Of a stretch of DNA of 36,170 nucleotides, positions 17,454 through 25,250 are shown one piece after another. Source of the DNA: Flavobacteriales bacterium. Its GTDB lineage: Bacteria > Bacteroidota > Bacteroidia > Flavobacteriales > UBA1820. The stretch is from assembly GCA_017537565.1 (NCBI GenBank), contig JAFYKQ010000060.1, positions 1 to 36,170 of the forward strand, given 5' to 3'. Positions within the stretch are counted from its first letter, which is position 1; each line of letters opens with the position of its first letter. A program made the position numbers and the translations under genes. The notes beneath the pieces were generated by a model, which saw nothing but the letters and a program-made list of their open reading frames with translations, did not search any database and was not told the origin of the DNA.

Positions 17454-18185
17454 TTATCTTTTGAGTAATTCTCTTATAACGTGTGATGCAGCATACAGCC
17501 CAAACGTTGCAGGCATATATGAAACCGTACCATAGCACGAACGTTTAAATTCCTCGCCACTTACCAGTTCCATACTGCTCTCATCTGCCAGTTCTTCTGA
17601 ATATACGGCTGTAAAACCGCGAGCGTGGCGACCGGTCTCCTGTCTTATACGTTTGCGAATGTTGCGTGCCAGCGGACAGTTACGACTACGGGAAATATCT
17701 GCCACACGTACCATAGTAGGGTCAAGACGTCCTCCTGCACCCATGGCACTTACCAGCGGTACTCCCTTTTCCTGTGCCGAATATATAAGTGCCAGTTTGG
17801 GAGATATGCTGTCTATGCAGTCCACCACATAGTCATATGATGTGTCTATTATGTCTCTTGCGTCATCTGGCCGTAGAAATTTCTCTACCACACATAGTTC
17901 TATGTCTGGATTTATGTCGCGTAAACGTTCTGCCATAAGATGGGCTTTGCTACTACCAACGGTAGAATGTAGTGCCAGTAGCTGACGATTGATGTTGGTC
18001 GTAGAGACAGTATCGGCATCGACTATCGTCATACTGCCTACACCTGCACGTGCCAAAAACTCTGCCGCAAATGCACCTACACCTCCCAGCCCTACCACCA
18101 GCACACGTGCCGATGATAGTTTTTCCACGCCGCTGTCTTTAAGCAGTAGTCGTGAACGTTTATCCCATCTTTCCTTTTCTTCCAT
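17454..18185 (-). CDS. tcdA: tRNA threonylcarbamoyladenosine dehydratase (TcdA/CsdL)
   Basis: E1-like enzyme that uses ATP to cyclise t6A37 in tRNA to ct6A. The 243 residues contain the ThiF/MoeB-type nucleotide loop VLVVGLGGVGAFAAEFLARAGVG, the Asp end IVDADTVSTTNINRQ, the R-x(n)-K region with SKAHLMAERL, and DCIDSISPKLALI. The C-terminal SYMPATFGLYAASHVI is typical of TcdA rather than ubiquitin-like activators. It starts 6 bp after the TolC-type gene, so it is transcribed with the efflux genes although unrelated in function. Confidence 0.92.
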   Translation of the reverse strand: MEEKERWDKRSRLLLKDSGVEKLSSARVLVVGLGGVGAFAAEFLARAGVGSMTIVDADTVSTTNINRQLLALHSTVGSSKAHLMAERLRDINPDIELCVVEKFLRPDDARDIIDTSYDYVVDCIDSISPKLALIYSAQEKGVPLVSAMGAGGRLDPTMVRVADISRSRNCPLARNIRKRIRQETGRHARGFTAVYSEELADESSMELVSGEEFKRSCYGTVSYMPATFGLYAASHVIRELLKR

Positions 18186-18191
18186 ACTGTT

Positions 18192-19367
18192 TTACAATGT
18201 GTACTTGTTAAGGCAGGCACATAGACTGGCATAGTCATATAGAGCCTGCAGGTAGCCTTCGCTGGTACTGTAAACTGTTTCCAGTTCTGTGAAATAGTCC
18301 AGTATGCTTATTTCTCCCCACTGCAATGCCTTGCGTAATAGTATGCTGTTCTTCTTTCCAAACGCATCGGCGTGGTAGGCGGTGAGGAGTTTTTGAAGAG
18401 AGATAGCTTCTTTATACATACTCTCTATCTCGCTTTCTATCTCGTTTTCCATAAGAGATAATTCTCTACGGCTTTCCTCTATCTGTAGTCTGGCGGCAGA
18501 TATAGTATGACGGCTCTCCCATACAGGAAGGCTTATGCCCAGCATTACTCCGTTAAATTTGGCTCCATCGGCAGAGGCGTGTTTGTATCCTGCACTGAAT
18601 TTAGGCAATGCCATAGACGTGGACAATGATTTTTCTTTTTCACTTACAGAAAGTCTGGCCTTGCCTGAAAGTAGTCTGGGGTCTTTTTCTTTCATCAAGT
18701 GTTTAAGACTGTCCAGTGATGGTATTTCCATCGTCGTGCCTGTGATGATATTGACCGTAGGAGTAATCTCTATCCCGCTTATGTATGAAAGACGTGTGCA
18801 GGCTTTATCCAGTAGAGATTGATTGCGGGAGAGGTGTTGCATAGCGGCGAGCATCTGCATAGAGACTTTGTTTTCTTCCAGAGCCGATATGCTACCACTC
18901 TCGCGACGTTTCTCACTCATCTGTTGAGCCGCGAGAGCATCTGTATAACGCAAACTGTCTACTTCTAGTAGGTTTTGCAGTCGTTTTATCTCTATGATGA
19001 GCAGTTGTGCTTCCAGTAGAGTGTTCATACGTTCTGCCATATAATCATATGATGCAGACGATGATTTAAGCATAGCTATCTTGTTGCGTTGGAAATATGC
19101 GGTAGGAAAATCAAATCCTTGTGCTACGGTAAATTCGCTCTGCGTGCCAGCGACACCAGCTCCCCATAGACGAGTGTATCCTACTTCGGGATTTGGCAGA
19201 GTGTTTCCTACGTGGGCTTCTTTGTCCGTAAGTTCTTCTTTGGCACGAGCTGCAGCTATATGTACACCTTGACTTTCCACTGCACGCAATATGCTCTCGC
19301 TGCTGTGCTGGCCATAGAGAGAAATAATACAGGCAAATGTTATGATAGTTGTATAGATTTTACGCAT
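18192..19367 (-). CDS. TolC-family outer-membrane efflux channel
   Basis: Outer-membrane channel of the tripartite metal-efflux system encoded just upstream. From Met at 19367 (MRKIYTTIITFACIISLYGQ, a signal peptide) it has 391 residues. The long helical segments, the two half-repeats and the motif GYTRLWGAGVAGTQSEFTVAQGFDFP followed by GAKFNGVMLGISLPVWESRHTI fit the CusC/CzcC branch. An upstream in-frame Met at 19394 would place nine extra polar residues before the signal peptide. It overlaps the 3' end of the pump gene by 28 bp, indicating translational coupling. Confidence 0.9.
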   Translation of the reverse strand: MRKIYTTIITFACIISLYGQHSSESILRAVESQGVHIAAARAKEELTDKEAHVGNTLPNPEVGYTRLWGAGVAGTQSEFTVAQGFDFPTAYFQRNKIAMLKSSSASYDYMAERMNTLLEAQLLIIEIKRLQNLLEVDSLRYTDALAAQQMSEKRRESGSISALEENKVSMQMLAAMQHLSRNQSLLDKACTRLSYISGIEITPTVNIITGTTMEIPSLDSLKHLMKEKDPRLLSGKARLSVSEKEKSLSTSMALPKFSAGYKHASADGAKFNGVMLGISLPVWESRHTISAARLQIEESRRELSLMENEIESEIESMYKEAISLQKLLTAYHADAFGKKNSILLRKALQWGEISILDYFTELETVYSTSEGYLQALYDYASLCACLNKYTL

Positions 19368-22300
19368 TTTTCTTTTCTGTTTTTCTGTGTCCAAATATAA
19401 ACTATGGGTATGATAAAGTCGTTGAGAAGGGTAGAGGATAGAAGTCCACCCAGTATAACCTTTGCCATAGGGCTTTGTATTTCATTGCCAGGTAGGTCTC
19501 CGCCTATGGCCAGTGGTATAAGTGCCAGTGCCGATGTGAGTGCCGTCATAAGTATAGGGTTAAGACGGTCTAGAGAACCGTGCAGTACGGCATTATAAAG
19601 ATTTTCTCCCTCTTTCTGTAACTGACCATAACGGCTCACAAGTAGTATGCCGTTACGTGTAGCGATACCAAATAGTGATATGAAACCTATGATGGCAGGT
19701 ATGCTTATAATGCCGCTGCTCAACCATATAGCCATCACTCCACCTATAAGAGCAAATGGCATGTTGAGCATTATGAGTGACGAAATTTTTAAGTTCTTGA
19801 ATTGCTGGTATAGCATCATAAAGATTACCAACAGAGAGAAAATAGATGTAAGCATCAGTGTGCGCGAAGCCTGACGTTCGCTTTCAAACTGTCCTCCATA
19901 TTCCACGTGGTAGCCTTCTGGCATTGAAACCTGTGTATTTACTATATCTTGTATTTTTTCTACTGCACCACCTAAGTCTCCGTCTGCAACGTTGGCCGAA
20001 AGAACTATCTTGCGACGTACATTCTCACGAGAGATAGTATTGGGCCCTGCCGTGCTACGCACTTCACATATCTGGTCTAGTGGAACTTTACCCATAGGCG
20101 TGTCTATGTACATAGAAGCGATACTCTCCATCGTTGCACGCGAAGCGTCTTCGGCCTTGACCGTGATGTCATACACTCGGCTGCCTTGATAGACGTTTGA
20201 AACCACACGCCCTGCCAGTGCTATGTCTATGTATTCCTTAAAGTGAGACATTGCTATGCCGTATTTGGCCAACATATCTCGGCGGGGAACTATGGTGAGT
20301 TGTGCACGTTCTATCTGTGGTTCCAGGTTTACGTCTGCTATACCCTCTACACCGCTTATTTTTTTCTGTATATCCTGCCCTATGCGATACATAGTGTTGA
20401 GGTCATCACCAAAAATCTTGATGGCAATGTTGGCACTAGTACCCGATAGCATAGCATCTATACGGTGAGAGATAGGCTGTCCTACCTCTATGGCTACACC
20501 CGGTATGTCTGAAAGTGTATGTCGTACGTGAGCAAAAAACTCGGCACGAGAACGGTCTTTAAGTTCAAAAGGAACTTCCAGTTCTGATGCGTTGGCACCT
20601 AGTGCGTGTTCGTCCAGTTCTCCACGACCTGTCTTACGGCTAACGGTTTTGACTTCGGGTATAGAGAGGAGTTTCTTTTCTATGATGCGTCCTATACTGT
20701 CGTTCTGGTGTATGTCTATACCTGGTAATGTGCTGGTGCCTATACTCAACGAACCTTCGTTAAAAGCAGGAAGGAAACTGCGTCCCAGTTGAGTCATTAT
20801 ACATACCGCCACTATAAGTACTGCAGCCATCGTACCCATACATATTCTCTTGTGATGTAGTACCCATATAAGAGATTTTTCATACCATTTCTTTACAAAG
20901 GCCGAAACAGGAGGTTCTTTTTCTGAACGTTTCATACTCTTTTCTCCCTTGAGAAGGAAATAGCACAACACAGGAGTAATAGTCATAGCCACTACCATAG
21001 ATGCGGCTAGAGATACTATAAATGCTATACCCAGCGGAATGAGCATACGGCCTTCCATGCCGCTTAGGAAAAATAGTGGTATAAAAGCCGTGATAGTTAT
21101 AATAGTAGCACTCACGATAGATGAACGTATCTCTACCGATGCGTCATATATGACGTTTAGCGTTCCTTTGCGTTCCTCTGGTGGGAGCAGATGGTTTTCC
21201 TTGAGACGTTTATACACGTTTTCAACGTCTATAATGGCATCATCTACCAGCGAACCTATCGCTATGGCCATACCGCCTAGACTCATCGTGTTAATAGTAA
21301 GTCCCATCATATGCATCACAAGTATCGCAACTAGTAGCGATAGAGGCAATGCCACGAGTGATATGATGGTCGTACGGCCGTTCATAAGGAATAGGAACAG
21401 TACCACCACGACAAATAAAGCCCCCTCTATAAGAGCTCTCTGTATGTTGTTTATAGAGTGGTTTATAAAATCTGCCTGACGGAATATATCTGTCGATACG
21501 TGAACACCATCGGGTAGTTTGGACGATATTTCATCTACCGCAGCATCTAGTCTCGATGTGAGTTCTATGGTATTGGTAGCTGGTTGTTTGGTTATGGTTA
21601 CCAGTACGGCAGGTACTGTCTTTTCTGATGCCAGCCCCAGTATAGGGCTCTTGCCTCCAGTTTTAACCGTTGCTATATCACCTATCGTTACAGGAGAACC
21701 ATCTACACTTTTAACCACACAGCGAGCTATATCTTCTGTATGTGTGGTAGATACCAGTCCTCTTACTATGTATTCGTTGCCCCACTGGTATAGAATACCA
21801 CCTATGGAGTTTTCGTTGAATTCTCGTGTGGCGTCCAGTAGTTCGTCCAGTGTTACGCCATGGTAGTTCATCTTTTCTGGAGAGAAAAGTATCTGGTATT
21901 CTTTTATATCACCACCTATGACTGTTGCTTGGGCAACACCCTGTACAGACATAAGTCGTGGACGGAATGTCCAGTCTCCCAGCGTGCGTAATTCTTCCAT
22001 AGATACCTCGCCTTTGGGTGAGGTGAGAGCCACTATGTACATCTCGCCAAGTATAGATGACTGTGGTCCCATAGTAGGAGTACCTACGCTGGCAGGGAAT
22101 GCATCTACTAGTGTGGATAGTTTTTCTGATACTATCTGGCGGGCACGGTATATGTCCATTCCCCAGTCAAATTCTACCCATACCACAGAAAATCCTGTCG
22201 TGGCACTGGAGCGTACACGACGTACACCCGTAGCACCGTTAAGAGCTGTTTCCAGTGGGAAGTTAACCACGCGTTCTACTTCTTCTGGAGCTAGACCTTT

Positions 22301-22459
22301 GGCTTCGGTCATAACGGTAACCGTCGGTGCGTTAAGGTCTGGGAACACATCTACGTCCATTCTCTGTGTGGTATATACTCCCGCTATCGTGAGCAATGCC
22401 GATGTTATGAGAATGAATATGCGGTTCTTTATGCTGAATTTTATGATATTGTTGAGCAT
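19340..22459 (-). CDS. CusA/CzcA-family heavy-metal RND efflux pump
   Basis: Inner-membrane proton-driven pump for metal cations. The 1039 residues show the family start NNIIKFSIKNRIFILI, DVDVFPDLNAPTVTVMTEA, GMDIYRARQIVSEKL, and the TM4 proton-relay segment AIGSLVDDAIIDVENVYKRL with the acidic residues expected of heavy-metal RND pumps. TM segments cluster near the start, at about 340-550 and 860-1020, separated by two large periplasmic loops. The metal (Cu/Ag versus Zn/Co/Cd) cannot be read safely; His-rich neighbours would fit Zn, Cu or Ni. It starts 37 bp after the adaptor gene. Confidence 0.93.
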   Translation of the reverse strand: MLNNIIKFSIKNRIFILITSALLTIAGVYTTQRMDVDVFPDLNAPTVTVMTEAKGLAPEEVERVVNFPLETALNGATGVRRVRSSATTGFSVVWVEFDWGMDIYRARQIVSEKLSTLVDAFPASVGTPTMGPQSSILGEMYIVALTSPKGEVSMEELRTLGDWTFRPRLMSVQGVAQATVIGGDIKEYQILFSPEKMNYHGVTLDELLDATREFNENSIGGILYQWGNEYIVRGLVSTTHTEDIARCVVKSVDGSPVTIGDIATVKTGGKSPILGLASEKTVPAVLVTITKQPATNTIELTSRLDAAVDEISSKLPDGVHVSTDIFRQADFINHSINNIQRALIEGALFVVVVLFLFLMNGRTTIISLVALPLSLLVAILVMHMMGLTINTMSLGGMAIAIGSLVDDAIIDVENVYKRLKENHLLPPEERKGTLNVIYDASVEIRSSIVSATIITITAFIPLFFLSGMEGRMLIPLGIAFIVSLAASMVVAMTITPVLCYFLLKGEKSMKRSEKEPPVSAFVKKWYEKSLIWVLHHKRICMGTMAAVLIVAVCIMTQLGRSFLPAFNEGSLSIGTSTLPGIDIHQNDSIGRIIEKKLLSIPEVKTVSRKTGRGELDEHALGANASELEVPFELKDRSRAEFFAHVRHTLSDIPGVAIEVGQPISHRIDAMLSGTSANIAIKIFGDDLNTMYRIGQDIQKKISGVEGIADVNLEPQIERAQLTIVPRRDMLAKYGIAMSHFKEYIDIALAGRVVSNVYQGSRVYDITVKAEDASRATMESIASMYIDTPMGKVPLDQICEVRSTAGPNTISRENVRRKIVLSANVADGDLGGAVEKIQDIVNTQVSMPEGYHVEYGGQFESERQASRTLMLTSIFSLLVIFMMLYQQFKNLKISSLIMLNMPFALIGGVMAIWLSSGIISIPAIIGFISLFGIATRNGILLVSRYGQLQKEGENLYNAVLHGSLDRLNPILMTALTSALALIPLAIGGDLPGNEIQSPMAKVILGGLLSSTLLNDFIIPIVYIWTQKNRKEKCVKSIQLS

Positions 22460-22496
22460 TTCTTTTTCCGTTTATGTGAATGAAAATGGAAAAACA

Positions 22497-23720
22497 TTAG
22501 TGTTCGTGGCTGTGAGGTATAGCACCTGTATTCCCAGCCAATTTTACACGATAGACACCTGCTGTAACTATTGTTTCGCCAGCTTTAAGACCGCTCTTTA
22601 TCTCTACGTTTACACCATCTGTCATACCTATCACTACAGGTTGTTTGCGGTAGCTGTCACTGCAAGTCTTTACATATACAAAGTATTCGCCTTGTTCTTC
22701 TGTGATGGATTGTGCAGGTATGGTTATAGTTTCAAAAGCCGAGTCTACGCGTAGATATACATCGGCAAAGGCTCCTTCTGGAATATCTCCCGTAGAGTCG
22801 TACTCTATGATGAGTGAAAGCAGTCCAGCACCAGATACGCTCTTGGAATAAGTGATTACTTTACCGCCCAGTGTAGCAGTGTCATATTTTTTACCTGCCG
22901 TAGTTATAAATACAGCCGATGTTATCTGTGCCAGTTTGTCAAAATACTTCTGTGGAACATCGACTTCTATACGTCCGCGGGTGTTTTTAACCACTTCAAA
23001 AAGAGCTGTTCCTCTTTCCACATAATCACCATTTTCTACTGCTATGTTTTTTATAAACCCACTCATAGGGCTTTTTACAGCTATTTCTTTTCCTGTGTTT
23101 TTATTGATGGACTCGTAAGCCATACGTGCTTTGTCATATTCGGCGCGTGTAGCGTCATATGTGTCTTGGGATATGATATGGTCTGTGATAAGACTATCGG
23201 CACGTTGCATACGGGCTGTCCATAGTTTATAGTCGGCCTCTATTGTAGCTACCGATGCACCCTGAGTGTTATCTGCCGCTATACGCATAACAGGGCTGCC
23301 GCCATTTACCATAGAACCACGAGCCGTATTGTTGTTAAATCTCACAAGACCAGTGGCAGGTGCTGTAACTACTGTCGCCCCCTGAGGAGTGGTGATTATT
23401 CTACCAGCTGTCTTTATAACGGGGTGGAAATGGTTGCGACTTACCACCTGTGTGGCAAAACTACCCAGCGAAGCTTCGTGAGCGGTAAAGGTTATCTCAC
23501 CTTCATTGTGGCTATGAGCAGCGTGGTCGTGCCCCTCGTGAGAGTGAGTCTCGTGAGCGTGAGAAGAATGGTCATGCCCCTCGTGAGAGTGAGTCTCGTG
23601 AGAGTGAGTCTCGTGAGTGTGAGAAGAATGGTCGTGTCCCTCGTGAGAGTGAGTGCTTGTATTGGTGCCTCCGCAGGCTGCTACACATAGAGCAGTGAAG
23701 ACTATAATAAATTTTTTCAT
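22497..23720 (-). CDS. RND periplasmic adaptor lipoprotein with His-rich N-terminus
   Basis: Membrane-fusion protein joining pump and channel. The 407 residues start with a lipoprotein signal, FIIVFTALCVAAC, with Cys16 as the lipid site. A histidine-rich stretch follows (about 23-72): a three-fold repeat of THSHEGHDHSSHxHE-like units with about 20 His. The standard adaptor then begins: barrel and lipoyl halves (TAPATGLVRFNN / AVKSPMSGFIKNIAVENGDYV), a short hairpin (about 150-200) and the C-terminal domain GLKAGETIVTAGVYRVKL. It ends in SHEH. The His repeats are absent from ordinary CusB/CzcB cores and may buffer or scavenge metal. Confidence 0.92.
   Translation of the reverse strand: MKKFIIVFTALCVAACGGTNTSTHSHEGHDHSSHTHETHSHETHSHEGHDHSSHAHETHSHEGHDHAAHSHNEGEITFTAHEASLGSFATQVVSRNHFHPVIKTAGRIITTPQGATVVTAPATGLVRFNNNTARGSMVNGGSPVMRIAADNTQGASVATIEADYKLWTARMQRADSLITDHIISQDTYDATRAEYDKARMAYESINKNTGKEIAVKSPMSGFIKNIAVENGDYVERGTALFEVVKNTRGRIEVDVPQKYFDKLAQITSAVFITTAGKKYDTATLGGKVITYSKSVSGAGLLSLIIEYDSTGDIPEGAFADVYLRVDSAFETITIPAQSITEEQGEYFVYVKTCSDSYRKQPVVIGMTDGVNVEIKSGLKAGETIVTAGVYRVKLAGNTGAIPHSHEH
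23505..23654 (-). repeat. Tandem DNA repeat coding the His-rich stretch
   Basis: About three copies of a 45-48 bp unit built around cctcgtgagagtgagtctcg and gagaagaatggtc. The period is a multiple of three, so copies change length without shifting frame. Such repeats are prone to strain-to-strain copy-number change. Confidence 0.75.
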
Positions 23721-23763
23721 TGCTATGATAAAAAGATATGATTTGTGTATAAATATGATGTGT

Positions 23764-23782
23764 CCTCCCTGCCGTAGGGAGG
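23764..23782. other. Hairpin between the DUF6769-like gene and the adaptor gene
   Basis: Seven-bp perfect stem cctccct / agggagg with a 5-nt loop in the 72-bp gap of the efflux unit. There is no T-tract on the minus strand, so it is more likely an mRNA stability, attenuation or processing element than a terminator. Confidence 0.4.
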
Positions 23783-23792
23783 TAAATATAAG

Positions 23793-24230
23793 CTATGAAA
23801 AAACAGGAGGAGCTCTCAATCCATATATATCACCCGTAGGAGAGTGGTATATATGATATGTGTCATCATATGGCAGAGTGTTATAAAAACAAGTGATGAT
23901 GTTATGGTTGTAATTCTCTAAATAGTAGAAATCTATATGTAAATGACAGGATTCATCATCACTGTCCTCTATGGTAATGCTCTCTATGATTTTGTCCTTG
24001 CGTTCTATGTCTGGCGAATAGTAATTGATAGATAGTGTGCAAGGAGCGTCTGTATCTGTATGTGTGGAGTGATTATGTGAATGAGAATCACAGGAGTGAG
24101 AGCAAGAATTGGCACAGAAACATACTGCAGCCCCATCGTGATGATGAGGTATGACAGTAGGAGCGAGCATTAGCAGTGTAGCCAATGCCAATAGTCCCCA
24201 AGACACTATGTGTAAAACCTTTCTGTGCAT
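23793..24230 (-). CDS. DUF6769-like His-rich exported or membrane protein
   Basis: Small protein of 145 residues from the ATG at 24230 (MHRKVLHIVSWGLLALATLLML), chosen over the ATG ten codons upstream because the likely -7 box at 24247-24254 overlaps that start. One membrane or signal segment (about 5-27) is followed by VIPHHHDGAAVCF and a Cys/His-rich stretch (CSHSCDSHSHNHSTH), then an acidic and Tyr-rich region. This layout resembles the Bacteroidota DUF6769 family (from memory). As first gene of the efflux unit it is probably a periplasmic metal-binding accessory or sensor. Function is unproven. Confidence 0.75.
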   Translation of the reverse strand: MHRKVLHIVSWGLLALATLLMLAPTVIPHHHDGAAVCFCANSCSHSCDSHSHNHSTHTDTDAPCTLSINYYSPDIERKDKIIESITIEDSDDESCHLHIDFYYLENYNHNIITCFYNTLPYDDTYHIYHSPTGDIYGLRAPPVFS

Positions 24231-24246
24231 ATCCCTTTTGTACGCA

Positions 24247-24254
24247 CAAAGATA
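24247..24254 (-). promoter_or_regulatory. -7 box of the metal-efflux operon promoter
   Basis: Exact TAnnTTTG (TATCTTTG) on the minus strand just before the start codon at 24230, implying a leader of only about 10 nt. No good -33 TTG was seen. Confidence 0.5.
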
Positions 24255-24320
24255 CGACAAAATATGGGATAATGATACAGATTTTAATGTTAAAGCCTTA
24301 TATGATGTGTGTTATGTTAT

Positions 24321-24818
24321 TTACTCCTGTTCTACCCACATAAGACGTGATGTGTCATATCCTTTTTCTCTCGCAGTATTGAGCAAATGATTTTTTACAT
24401 CGTCTGTAAGTGATGGTGTTCGGGATAGTATCCATAGGTATTTATCGCTGGAAGAGCCTATGAGAACATAACGGTATTCTGGGTCCAAATCCAGAATGAT
24501 ATAGTCTGAATAAAACCACAGGAAGAACGATACCTTCAAATGTAGCGGATTCCCATCATCGGCCATTTTGGCACGACCTATGGCTGTTTTTATCTTTCCA
24601 TCTGGACGTACACCGCTGTTTTCTACACGCACCTTGCCGTCGTCTTCCAGGGTGTATGTTGTCTTGACGTGGGAGAGTCCTCGTTCAAACCAGTGGTCAA
24701 AGCGCGCTACTTCGTACCAACGGCCCATGTATTTTTCTATGTCAAAATTTTTATTTCCAGCTGTTTCCTCGCCAGGAGATGCAAAAAGGCAAAGTAGTAT
24801 CATAGCTAGTGTTTTCAT
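24321..24818 (-). CDS. Lipocalin family protein (Blc-like)
   Basis: Eight-stranded barrel protein that binds lipids in the envelope. The 165 residues include the first lipocalin signature YMGRWYEVARFDHWFERG (about 30-47), the YTLEDDGKVRVENSG strand, and the C-terminal YVLIGSSSDKYLWILSRTPS, all as in bacterial Blc. An N-terminal hydrophobic stretch (MKTLAMILLCLFASPG) acts as a signal; Cys10 does not sit in a good lipobox. The gene is a separate unit upstream of the efflux operon, 90 bp away. Ligand unknown. Confidence 0.92.
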   Translation of the reverse strand: MKTLAMILLCLFASPGEETAGNKNFDIEKYMGRWYEVARFDHWFERGLSHVKTTYTLEDDGKVRVENSGVRPDGKIKTAIGRAKMADDGNPLHLKVSFFLWFYSDYIILDLDPEYRYVLIGSSSDKYLWILSRTPSLTDDVKNHLLNTAREKGYDTSRLMWVEQE

Positions 24819-24924
24819 TGGTTTAAGGTTGTTGTTTGCTTATAAATGTACGGTATTTTTCTGGATTTTTATGCTATAAAAAAGCAAATTTTTTTACGGG
24901 GAATGTTTTTTTTGCACAAAATTC

Positions 24925-24942
24925 TTACGATTTACATCGTAA
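24925..24942. promoter_or_regulatory. Operator-like palindrome ttacgat-ttac-atcgtaa
   Basis: Seven-bp perfect inverted repeat with a 4-bp centre, 37 bp before the ATG at 24979. Size, spacing and AT-rich arms are those of a dimeric repressor site; BlaI/MecI-type operators are one possibility (inference). Confidence 0.4.
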
Positions 24943-24978
24943 ATATAACGCATACAAATAATCAAAAAACGTACAGCC

Positions 24979-25050
24979 ATGAAATCACTTAAATTCTTTC
25001 TCCTGGCGGTGATAGCGGGGTTTCCCCACACTCAAACTTCGCTTTATTAG
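24979..25050 (+). pseudogene. Truncated exported-protein start, interrupted at codon 14
   Basis: An ATG preceded by an operator-like palindrome opens MKSLKFFLLAVIAG, a plausible signal peptide. It then continues as FPHTQTSLY and stops at TAG (25048-25050). The same frame is otherwise open to TAA at 25183-25185. The sequence after codon 14 changes character: GC-richer, with no typical coding pattern, and with nested inverted repeats. This looks like the head of a secreted-protein gene cut off by other sequence; a genuine 23-aa peptide is the alternative. Confidence 0.4.
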
Positions 25051-25190
25051 CCTCGCTACGCTCGTCTAACAAGCTACGGATATGAGGTCTCGGTCGTATT
25101 TTGTCTGGCTATCCTGCGTGCGTTTTTAATGTCAATGGGACGAGCGGTGGGCGGCTACTTAGAGAGGCTCTGGTGCCAAATTTAAATAGT
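25014..25190. other. Structured GC-richer element of unknown nature
   Basis: Begins with a small gggg-ttt-cccc hairpin (25017-25027) and holds two nested complementary pairs: agcctc (25049-25054) with gaggct (25164-25169), and cgctcgtc (25059-25066) with gacgagcg (25139-25146). Codon-like order and base use differ from the flanks. It could be a small RNA or a short repetitive or mobile element. The 24819-25250 gap holds nothing else but the truncated start, the palindrome and the terminator. Confidence 0.35.
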
Positions 25191-25201
25191 AGTGATAATT
25201 A

Positions 25202-25237
25202 AAAAAAAGGGAGTTGCCGCGGCAACTCCCTTTTTTT
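25202..25237. terminator. Perfect bidirectional terminator
   Basis: A 36-nt perfect palindrome: seven A, gggagttgccg / cggcaactccc, seven T. It lies 13 bp after the stop of the RRM protein gene (minus strand) and can also stop plus-strand transcription coming from the element at 24979-25190. Confidence 0.9.
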
Positions 25238-25250
25238 AAGGTATGGTATA

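Noticed and set aside
17440-17538. N-terminal extension of pdxH
   Set aside because: It would overlap the tcdA 3' end and adds a Cys- and Tyr-rich stretch foreign to the family.
21918-22754. 278-codon plus-strand frame opposite the pump and adaptor genes
   Set aside because: It is antisense to two well-supported genes and its translation shows no domain or sensible composition.
23505-23654. CRISPR-like direct repeats
   Set aside because: The repeats are in frame within the adaptor gene, code a His-rich stretch, and have no unique spacers between them.
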